Below, piece by piece: positions 1-5,207 of a DNA stretch of 7,586 bases. The notes beneath the pieces are model-generated. The model was not told where the DNA came from. It made no database searches and saw nothing but the letters and a program-made list of their open reading frames with translations. The position numbers were made by a program, and so were the translations under genes. The stretch spans positions 1 through 7,586 of the forward strand of contig JALRDM010000030.1 in assembly GCA_023262195.1 (NCBI GenBank). Reading direction: 5' to 3'. Origin of the DNA: Salibacteraceae bacterium. Its GTDB lineage: Bacteria; Bacteroidota; Bacteroidia; Flavobacteriales_G; Salibacteraceae. Within the stretch, counting starts at the first letter, position 1; the number at the start of each line of letters is the position of its first letter.

Positions 1-46
1 TGATCACAAAGATGGACGGGGCATTTTCCACCAAAATTGATTCAAA

Positions 47-586
47 TCAAGATTTTCTAAGTCGACTCAGCGTCTCCGGGGTCATCCTTAAGTAGGATGC
101 GAAATAACGAAGCGGGATTTCTTGAAACAATTGTGGACTGCGATCCAATACACGATCATAGCGTGCTTTTGGCGAAGCAGTGAGAATGTCAATTTCACGT
201 TCAAGCTGCGTATATATGAGCATTTCTTGCATATGCAACCAAAGTTGTTTTGCCTCATCATTGCCTTCTATGAAGCCCATGTAGTCTTGCTTGGAATAGA
301 CACGCACCCTCGTCTTTTTAATCGCTTGAATAGCTAATTGGGATGACTTTTCAGTAATGAAGGAATCAACGGCAGCAATGAAGTTTCCTTGATAGCCTAA
401 ACGTATCGTATGCTCTTGGTCCTCATCAATGATATATGCCCTAACCGATCCCAATTCTATGTAGTAAAGGTTGGTGTCAACAGTATTTGGATCTTTTAGA
501 AATTGATTTCGTGGGAAGGTTTTTGACTTGAATGGAACATCATGATGTTCCAATAGTTTCAGCAGAATTTCAATCCGACTTGTCAT
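47..586 (-). CDS. Crp/Fnr family transcriptional regulator (short C-terminus)
   Basis: This 179-residue protein has the layout of a Bacteroidota Crp/Fnr regulator. A cyclic-nucleotide-binding-type beta-roll spans about residues 15-115 (YYIELGSVRAYI near 41-52 is a typical jelly-roll strand pair). A long dimerisation helix follows (about 115-140), and a C-terminal helix-turn-helix ends in PLRYFASYLRMTPETLSRLRK, whose last part is the recognition helix. No FeS-type cysteine cluster is present, so it is not an FNR oxygen sensor; the ligand is unknown. The start ATG lies inside the stop of sua5 (ATGA overlap), which points to translational coupling. The protein stops right after the recognition helix. 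The +1 frame continues for 15 more codons (LDLNQFWWKMPRPSL) to a stop at 6-4, so a frameshift or sequencing error near position 50 is possible. A perfect palindrome lies at 533-552 within its early codons. The family is clear; its targets are not. Confidence 0.9.
   Translation of the reverse strand: MTSRIEILLKLLEHHDVPFKSKTFPRNQFLKDPNTVDTNLYYIELGSVRAYIIDEDQEHTIRLGYQGNFIAAVDSFITEKSSQLAIQAIKKTRVRVYSKQDYMGFIEGNDEAKQLWLHMQEMLIYTQLEREIDILTASPKARYDRVLDRSPQLFQEIPLRYFASYLRMTPETLSRLRKS
533..552. repeat. Perfect 20-bp palindrome inside the start of the Crp/Fnr gene
   Basis: The sequence TGGAACATCATGATGTTCCA equals its own reverse complement with no spacer and no mismatch. It stops at 532/553, where A faces A. 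It falls 34-53 nt downstream of the regulator's ATG and encodes part of LEHHDVPF. It could be an operator for the adjacent regulator or another protein, or a coding coincidence. It does not fit the classical Crp (TGTGA-N6-TCACA) or Fnr (TTGAT-N4-ATCAA) sites. Confidence 0.5.
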
Positions 587-1539
587 TTGGTCGCTCGCAG
601 TAAACGGTCATTGATTGACGCACCAAGCCCTTGATTGGGAAGGCGCTCTGCAATAATTACATCGAGGTTCATATTGTCTAGATCATGCAAAGCGGCATAT
701 AGATTTGAAGCGGCCTCTTTTTCTGAACCATTGGGTGATAGCACCTTTGCCACAGCAATACCATCATGGGGGACTATTGTTTTAAAGAATAATATGCCAA
801 TGCGTTTACCTTGATGCTTCATTACTGTTGCAAGCACATCGTTTGACAAGACAGTTGGGGTAGTGGGAGCATAATGCCGTGAGAGCATACCTGGAGCATC
901 TGGTGTAGTATCATTTTTAGTGATTGATTCTACTGGACCTACTACCGCTTCAATGTCTTCTCTAGAAATTGAGCCTAAGCGATAGATTATAGGATTATCA
1001 CCATCGAAACCAATGATGGTCGACTCAATTCCACTCTGGCAAGGACCGCCATCCAATACCATTTCTAATTCATCTGCAAAATAATTGGCCACATGTTCGG
1101 CCTTCGTGGGGCTTATTCTTCCGAATGGATTGGCACTTGGGGCAGCCACAGGAAAGTCAAGTGCGTTCAATAGTTTTTGAGTTAACGGATGATCGGGCAT
1201 CCGCAAGGCAACCGTGTCTTTGCCGGCTGTTATGAGGTCTGGAATGATTGGTTTCTTTTTAAGTACCAACGTAAGTGGACCTGGCCAAAACGCATCAGCA
1301 AGTTGTGTAGCTTTTGGTGGGATGTATTCTGCTACTTCGTTCACATATTTACGTGATTTCACATGTACAATCAGTGGGTTGAACAGTGGCCGCTGTTTCG
1401 TTTTGAATATCTTTTTGATTGCCGACTCATTAAAAATATTTCCTGCTAATCCGTAAACTGTTTCGGTTGGGATGGCCACCAAACCTCCCTCTTGCAGGAT
1501 CGTGGCAGCTCGATTGATATCCGAAGAAATTTGAATCAA
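583..1539 (-). CDS. sua5: L-threonylcarbamoyladenylate synthase, two-domain Sua5 type
   Basis: The enzyme makes threonylcarbamoyl-AMP from threonine, bicarbonate and ATP in the cytoplasm; TsaD with partners then transfers the group to A37 of ANN-decoding tRNAs (t6A). The YrdC/TsaC domain fills about residues 1-205: VAIPTETVYGL at 21-31, the K-x-R motif at 48-50 (KQR), WPGPLT at 85-90 and the S-x-N motif at 135-137. The conserved linker PGMLSRHYAP (216-225) leads into a C-terminal Sua5 domain ending in GLGASINDRLLRA (304-316). At 318 residues it is full length for the long form. The start is TTG at 1539-1537: an in-frame TAA (the stop of the upstream DUF1059 gene) lies only 12 nt earlier, and the first in-frame ATG is after residue 110, inside the core fold. 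It sits in an operon: DUF1059 gene upstream with a 12-nt gap, crp gene downstream with a 4-nt overlap. Confidence 0.96.
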   Translation of the reverse strand: MIQISSDINRAATILQEGGLVAIPTETVYGLAGNIFNESAIKKIFKTKQRPLFNPLIVHVKSRKYVNEVAEYIPPKATQLADAFWPGPLTLVLKKKPIIPDLITAGKDTVALRMPDHPLTQKLLNALDFPVAAPSANPFGRISPTKAEHVANYFADELEMVLDGGPCQSGIESTIIGFDGDNPIIYRLGSISREDIEAVVGPVESITKNDTTPDAPGMLSRHYAPTTPTVLSNDVLATVMKHQGKRIGILFFKTIVPHDGIAVAKVLSPNGSEKEAASNLYAALHDLDNMNLDVIIAERLPNQGLGASINDRLLRATK

Positions 1540-1551
1540 TCCAAGCGTAGT

Positions 1552-1791
1552 TTATTGGTGGTATGGAAGGGCGTCAAATTCTGCTGGCTTAGCATTGATC
1601 CATTCGTTCATGTCTTCTGGAGATTGTATCATAGCTTGCATTTTGCCCATGGCCGTGAGGTGTGCCGCATCTCCCTTCTCAAACATTTCCACTCCATGTT
1701 TTTGGCTAAGCTTGGCCATTTCTTCAAAGGTTTCTGCATGAAACTTGGTATCGCAAGCTCCACCCAATTGGTGGCAGGTCATCGTTTTCAT
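1552..1791 (-). CDS. DUF1059-like small protein
   Basis: This 79-residue soluble protein has no signal peptide or membrane segment. The N-terminus MKTMTCHQLGGACDTKF carries the CxxLGGxCD pattern (C6, C13) seen in DUF1059 small proteins, some of which are annotated as metal-binding. The second half (HGVEMFEKGDAAHLTAMGKM and the segment ending NAKPAEFDALP) is helical and rich in Met and His. Together C6, H7, C13 and the later histidines could hold a metal, but this is inference. It is the first gene of an operon with sua5 and the Crp/Fnr regulator. The ATG at 1791 is the natural start because the CxxLGG motif follows at once. The function is unknown. Confidence 0.8.
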   Translation of the reverse strand: MKTMTCHQLGGACDTKFHAETFEEMAKLSQKHGVEMFEKGDAAHLTAMGKMQAMIQSPEDMNEWINAKPAEFDALPYHQ

Positions 1792-1806
1792 TGTGCTAAA
1801 CTAGAA

Positions 1807-1837
1807 CAAATCCGCAGCCTTTTTAGCCCTGTGCAAA
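1807..1837 (-). promoter_or_regulatory. Weak candidate Bacteroidota-type promoter for the DUF1059-sua5-crp operon
   Basis: On the minus strand a TTTG (1837-1834) is followed after 19 bp by CGGATTTG (1814-1807), which keeps the TTTG half of the Bacteroidota -7 consensus TAnnTTTG but lacks its TA. The spacing and the position 15 nt before the ATG at 1791 are suitable. The match is partial, so this is only a candidate. Confidence 0.25.
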
Positions 1838-1845
1838 TGTTGTTG

Positions 1846-1886
1846 AAAAACAACAAGCCCGACTTGAGAATCAAGTCGGGCTTGTT
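1846..1886 (-). terminator. Strong rho-independent terminator, 16-bp stem
   Basis: Positions 1852-1867 and 1871-1886 form a perfect 16-bp stem around a GAA triloop (read on the plus strand). On the minus strand the stem is followed by G and five T (1850-1846), so it terminates minus-strand transcription. It stands 20 nt after the stop of the coding remnant at 1907 and so would end transcripts coming from menB. A second, weaker hairpin (TTGTTG/CAACAA, 1840-1845 with 1851-1856) shares its base. Confidence 0.85.
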
Positions 1887-1906
1887 AATCCTTTATATGG
1901 ATTGAG

Positions 1907-2068
1907 CTATTTCGTGCTCACCTTGGTGATGTTCTTCTTTTTGTAGATGTATGCAAAGTCTCCATCAACCGATAGGGTGGTTGATGCGCCTTTCTTCGCT
2001 TTGTATTCCTTGTATTGAATCGTATTTAGGTCATAACATGCAATGTCGGCTTTGGCGGTTTTCAGAAG
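1907..2068 (-). pseudogene. Headless 3' coding remnant (53 codons) between menB and the terminator
   Basis: On the minus strand an open frame of 53 codons runs from just after an in-frame TAA (2071-2069) to TAG at 1909-1907. It contains no ATG, GTG or TTG near its beginning. Its translation starts LLKTAKADIACYDL, continues through NTIQYKEYKAKK and GASTTLSVDGDFAYIYKKKN, and ends ITKVSTK. The regular, lysine-rich, strand-like composition, with no internal stop and a proper terminator 20 nt behind the stop, suggests the true 3' end of a former gene whose front was lost in a deletion that brought it to 24 nt from the menB stop. I do not recognise the family. The other reading is a chance open frame or a short gene with an unusual start such as CTG or ATT. 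This and the terminator fill the 300-base gap between menB and the DUF1059 gene. Confidence 0.5.
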
Positions 2069-2091
2069 TTATTGAATTACTGTTCTTCGAA

Positions 2092-2934
2092 TTAAGGTAT
2101 CCATTTAATATCATCGAAGTTGGGCTTGCGCTTTTCTAAAAATGCATTGCGTCCTTCCTTGGCTTCATCGGTCATGTAAGCCAATCGTGTGGCCTCACCC
2201 GCAAATACTTGCTGGCCCACCATACCATCGTCTGTAAGGTTAAAGGCAAACTTCAACATCTTGATGCTTGTGGGTGATTTTTCTAAGATTTCAAGTGCCC
2301 AGTTGTATGCCTCTTGCTCCAACGCATCATGCGGGATTACGGCATTCACCATGCCCATCTCGTAGGCTTCTTGTGCGCTGTAATTGCGGCCCAAGAAGAA
2401 GATCTCGCGAGCACGCTTTTGCCCCACCATTTTGGCTAAATAAGCGGAACCGTAGCCACCATCAAAACTGGTTACATCGGCATCGGTTTGTTTGAAAATC
2501 GCATGCTCTTTACTGGCGAGCGTTAGGTCGCACACCACAGGCAAACTATGACCACCGCCTACCGCCCAACCAGGCACCACGGCAATCACCACTTTGGGCA
2601 TAAATCGGATAAGGCGCTGCACTTCCAAAATGTCTAAACGCGGCATCCCTTCTTCATCCACATAACCTTGATGCCCACGATGGCGTTGATCGCCACCACT
2701 GCAAAATGCCCAACCGCCATCTTTGGGCGAGGGACCTTCACCGCTAAAGAGCACTACTCCAATGTTGGTATCTTCTCGCGCATCGAGAAAAGCGCCATAA
2801 AGTTCGGCCACCGTTTTTGGCCGAAACGCATTTCTTACCTCGGGTCGGTTAAACGCAATGCGCGCCACCTTGCGGCATTTTTGGTAGGTGATGTCTTCGT
2901 ATTCTTTTACCGTGGTCCAATTTGGTGTGCTCAT
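2092..2934 (-). CDS. menB: 1,4-dihydroxy-2-naphthoyl-CoA synthase (naphthoate synthase)
   Basis: MenB closes the second ring of menaquinone by converting o-succinylbenzoyl-CoA to 1,4-dihydroxy-2-naphthoyl-CoA in the cytoplasm. The 280 residues match the family's usual length (about 270-285). Visible landmarks are FCSGGDQ at 77-83 (CoA-thioester site), the oxyanion-hole region GWAVGGGHS at 122-130, KQTDADVTSFDGG at 148-160 with S156 and D158, VGQKRAREIFFLGRNY at 170-185, and the C-terminal EGRNAFLEKRKPNF typical of MenB rather than of other crotonases. At the place where Escherichia coli MenB has the bicarbonate-binding glycine (QTG), this protein has aspartate (QTD, D151), as in the bicarbonate-independent type described for Mycobacterium. 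No other men gene is in the window. The upstream gap of 93 bp holds only a TATAATTTTC (3008-2999) as a possible -10/-7 element, without a clear partner. Confidence 0.97.
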   Translation of the reverse strand: MSTPNWTTVKEYEDITYQKCRKVARIAFNRPEVRNAFRPKTVAELYGAFLDAREDTNIGVVLFSGEGPSPKDGGWAFCSGGDQRHRGHQGYVDEEGMPRLDILEVQRLIRFMPKVVIAVVPGWAVGGGHSLPVVCDLTLASKEHAIFKQTDADVTSFDGGYGSAYLAKMVGQKRAREIFFLGRNYSAQEAYEMGMVNAVIPHDALEQEAYNWALEILEKSPTSIKMLKFAFNLTDDGMVGQQVFAGEATRLAYMTDEAKEGRNAFLEKRKPNFDDIKWIP

Positions 2935-3027
2935 GTTACCGTGTTTGTTTGCGAATGTAAATAACCGTCCATTGCGATTATTGGTTCGTGAAACGAATGA
3001 AAATTATAGGCATTTAAACATGTGGCC

Positions 3028-3990
3028 TTACATCATACTCCAAGCAATGGCAGCAACTAAGTCCATTAATCCAGCAATGCCCACGTGTACAATACATCCA
3101 CCAACGATGTTTTGCTGGTAATACGCGATAGTGCCCAGCAGGTAGCCTCCAAAAAACGAGCTGATGGTTTCGCCCAGAGGTTTATTGAAATGAAGCACAC
3201 AATAAAGCGCTGCCATAGTGATGATGGTGTCTTTGCCCAGAAATCGGGCAAGGCCAATGACCAATGCGCCCCTAAATAATGCTTCCACACGAATGAAGTC
3301 AGAAAGGTAAACCAGCTCAAACAGCGAAGCCATCTGTGTATGCGTCATGCCAAAGACTTCATCATATTTCCAAACTTTAAGTGAGGGGTACGTATCCAGA
3401 AAGCCAGGAAGCGATGTAGCGCCAACAATGAGTGGAGCCATGAATAAAATCAGAATCAAGTATGGTTTGAAATTATGTTTCAGGCTGAATCCGTAAAAGT
3501 TAGGCAACTGCCTTCTTTCTATACCGAAGTACACGAGCACAAGCACGAGGAAAATGATAATTGACCCTTGTGCATTAGCAGCGATGTTTCTCAAATAGTA
3601 TTCTTCATAAACCGGGTAGTCGGCAAACCAGGTTTTGTAGAAAATAAAGCCACTGCTCACCGAAAGCGCCAAAATGTAAAGCGCACTCAGGCTGGTAAAT
3701 TTTGCTGTGATTTTTGAGCGGCATTTAATCCATACCGTGGCATAATAAACAGCCGGGTAGAGCAAGTGAAAATAACCCAGATACAACCAAGGGTCGAGAT
3801 TTGAGAGCAACTTTTCTTCGAGCTCGAAATGGTAGTTGACGAAGATTAGCACCGCCAAAAGAAGCATGATTTCACCATCCTTACTCCACTCAAAGTTCGA
3901 TTTAAGGTGTGTCTTTAAGTCTGAAAGGATGCGCCTCAATTGGTAGAAGTATTTTCGTTTCCAAATTCTAAACGAAAATGAAGTTTTCAA
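3028..3990 (-). CDS. CPBP-type (Abi/CAAX protease-like) integral membrane protein, atypical motifs
   Basis: This is a polytopic inner-membrane protein with about eight hydrophobic segments: around residues 41-55, 68-88, 99-118, 141-156, 176-196, 219-232, 239-268 (two) and 275-313. The C-terminal half resembles the CPBP/Abi glutamic intramembrane protease fold: RVEALFRGAL (234-243) aligns with EExxxR, VLHF (265-268, H267) with the second motif and VHVGIAGLMD (301-310, H302) with the third. The first Glu of the pair is Val235 and the usual Asn four residues after the third-motif His is Ala306, so proteolysis is doubtful. The start is unsure. The longest frame begins with TTG at 3990, overlapping the divergent DUF1684 gene by 13 bp. 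A TTG at 3939 (LRRILSDLKTH) would remove the overlap and fits the usual N-terminus of the group better. The first ATG (3867) lies inside the first membrane segment. menB follows after 93 bp, perhaps co-transcribed. Confidence 0.75.
   Translation of the reverse strand: MKTSFSFRIWKRKYFYQLRRILSDLKTHLKSNFEWSKDGEIMLLLAVLIFVNYHFELEEKLLSNLDPWLYLGYFHLLYPAVYYATVWIKCRSKITAKFTSLSALYILALSVSSGFIFYKTWFADYPVYEEYYLRNIAANAQGSIIIFLVLVLVYFGIERRQLPNFYGFSLKHNFKPYLILILFMAPLIVGATSLPGFLDTYPSLKVWKYDEVFGMTHTQMASLFELVYLSDFIRVEALFRGALVIGLARFLGKDTIITMAALYCVLHFNKPLGETISSFFGGYLLGTIAYYQQNIVGGCIVHVGIAGLMDLVAAIAWSMM
3951..3979. repeat. 10-bp inverted repeat over the DUF1684 start codon
   Basis: ATTTTCGTTT at 3951-3960 and AAACGAAAAT at 3970-3979 are perfect inverted copies separated by nine bases. 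The right arm includes the first two bases of the DUF1684 ATG (3978-3980) and the repeat lies between, or within, the 5' ends of two divergent genes. It could be an operator for the pair or an mRNA hairpin hiding the start codon. AT-rich arms make chance more likely than for the palindrome at 533. Confidence 0.4.
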
Positions 3991-4586
3991 TCTTTATAAT
4001 GCTCCTTTTTAGTTATTCCGTGCTTGTTTCTCAGGAGGACTACAAAACTCAGATAGAAAATTATCGAGCAAAGAAGGATCAAGAGCTTCAGTCGAGAAAA
4101 ACATCTCCACTGAAGCGAAAAGACCGAAAGCAATTTCAGGATCTACCCTATTTCGACATATACGAATCTTGGAAGTTTGATGTAGAACTCCGAAAAACAT
4201 CCAACAGTGACATCATCGAGATACCCACATCTGCGGGCTATGCAAAAAAGTTTAAAGAGTATGGAATACTTGAGATATATGTTGATGATAAATATGTGCC
4301 GCTAACCGCTTTTGTAAGGATTCCGAGAGATGGTGAAGAACCTCCACAGCATCCTTCGCTTTTTGTTCCATTTAAAGATTTAACTAGTGGAAACTCAACC
4401 TATGGCGGAGGACGTTATTTAGACATACCATTGCCAAAAGAAGGGAGTGTGGTAACGGTAGATTTCAACCTAGCATATAGCCCATATTGCGCTTATGGAG
4501 AAGGTTTTGCCTGTCCAATTCCACCCGTCCAGAACTTTATAAAAGCAGAAGTAACCGCGGGCGAAAAAGCTATAGAAGGTCACTGA
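3978..4586 (+). CDS. Secreted DUF1684 family protein
   Basis: This is the only plus-strand gene. Residues 1-18 form a signal peptide (MKFSIFIMLLFSYSVLVS, then QEDY) with no lipobox cysteine, so a soluble periplasmic or exported protein is expected. A helical, highly charged stretch (20-50) follows. The family core is unmistakable: LFVPFKDLTSGNSTYGGGRY at 128-147 and DFNLAYSPYCAYGEGFACPI at 162-181, then PPVQN and a closing EVTAGEKA. C171 and C179 could pair in the periplasm. At 202 residues it is the usual length for the family. The biochemical role of DUF1684 is not known to me. Its TGA (4584-4586) directly abuts the TAA of the convergent thioredoxin-like gene, and its ATG sits in an inverted repeat (3951-3979). 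Confidence 0.92.
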   Translation: MKFSIFIMLLFSYSVLVSQEDYKTQIENYRAKKDQELQSRKTSPLKRKDRKQFQDLPYFDIYESWKFDVELRKTSNSDIIEIPTSAGYAKKFKEYGILEIYVDDKYVPLTAFVRIPRDGEEPPQHPSLFVPFKDLTSGNSTYGGGRYLDIPLPKEGSVVTVDFNLAYSPYCAYGEGFACPIPPVQNFIKAEVTAGEKAIEGH

Positions 4587-5114
4587 TTAATCTGTTGAAG
4601 CCACAGCGCAGCCTTCCACCTTGTAGTCTTCATAGGTAACCCCTTCCGGAGCACCTTCAACGAAGTATTTGAGTACACAACCAAAGTCTTTGGCACCCAT
4701 GTAGCCGGGAACTACCGTTTTATCCCATGGCTTTCCGATAAAAGCATAGCTAGGATATGACATACGACCGTCTAAAAGAGCTGCAGCCAGTTCGTGCGAA
4801 CCTCTTCTTCCGTTGGGTACAAATTTGAACTCCTGACCGTTAAACGTAATTGATTCACGCTGCTCGGCATTGAATTTAACGGCATAGTAGTTCTCATTCA
4901 TGTAATCTACAATCTTGGGATTTTTGAAAGTAGTTGCATCCATTTTTTTACACCAACCACACCAATTGGTATAGACATCAACAAATATGATTTTTTCTTC
5001 TACTTGGTTTTGTTGAATGGCCTCATCCCAAGTCATCCATTGAATTTTCTCATTCTCCTGTGCAAAGCCAAAGGTTGCGAGGAGTGCAAAAAGTACGGTA
5101 CAAGTCAATTTCAT
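4587..5114 (-). CDS. Periplasmic thioredoxin-fold protein with CGWC active site
   Basis: A signal peptide MKLTCTVLFALLATFGFA (1-18) precedes a thioredoxin-like domain. FVDVYTNWCGWCKKMDATTF holds the redox pair C52 and C55 in the WCGWCK arrangement common to thioredoxin_7/DUF255-like proteins. NAEQ and the predicted cis-proline of MSYPSYAF follow. Two more cysteines lie near the C-terminus (GCVLKYF and the terminal EGCAVASTD). It probably reduces or rearranges disulphides in the periplasm; the partner is unknown. I chose the ATG at 5114, which gives 175 residues beginning exactly with the signal peptide. An in-frame ATG at 5174 lies in the loop of the upstream terminator and would put 20 unrelated residues before the signal peptide. 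Only about 30 bases separate the terminator T-tract from the start, so its promoter must overlap that region, or expression comes from readthrough of the transporter gene. Confidence 0.9.
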   Translation of the reverse strand: MKLTCTVLFALLATFGFAQENEKIQWMTWDEAIQQNQVEEKIIFVDVYTNWCGWCKKMDATTFKNPKIVDYMNENYYAVKFNAEQRESITFNGQEFKFVPNGRRGSHELAAALLDGRMSYPSYAFIGKPWDKTVVPGYMGAKDFGCVLKYFVEGAPEGVTYEDYKVEGCAVASTD

Positions 5115-5145
5115 GATGTGAAGGTAATTAAACAGTTTTCGAAGC

Positions 5146-5188
5146 AAAAAAGAAATGGCGGCTGTTAGTATCAATTAACAGCCGCCAT
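5146..5188 (-). terminator. Rho-independent terminator of the POT transporter gene
   Basis: ATGGCGGCTGTTA at 5155-5167 and its exact complement at 5176-5188 form a 13-bp GC-rich stem with an 8-nt loop. On the minus strand it is followed by TTTCTTTTTT (5154 downwards). It lies 19 nt after the stop of the transporter gene (5208), which it should terminate. Confidence 0.88.
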
Positions 5189-5207
5189 ACTTGTGATTAT
5201 AGGAATC

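Noticed and set aside
1492..1905. Plus-strand open frame of 137 codons across sua5 start, DUF1059 gene and terminator
   Set aside because: It runs antisense to two supported genes and ends in the terminator stem. Its translation is Cys/His/Phe-rich without any family pattern, typical of a shadow frame.
2960..2982. Hairpin between the CPBP gene and menB (AATAACCG/CGATTATT, one G-T pair)
   Set aside because: The stem is short and AT-rich, and no T-tract follows on the minus strand, so it cannot be called a terminator or riboswitch.
3066..3320. Minus-strand open frame of 84 codons inside the CPBP gene
   Set aside because: It lies in another frame of the same strand, entirely within the CPBP coding region. 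It shows no recognisable motif, and the long frame has the membrane segments and family motifs.
5115..5174. Twenty-residue N-terminal extension of the thioredoxin-like protein
   Set aside because: The ATG at 5174 lies in the loop of the transporter's terminator, and the signal peptide begins exactly at the ATG at 5114.
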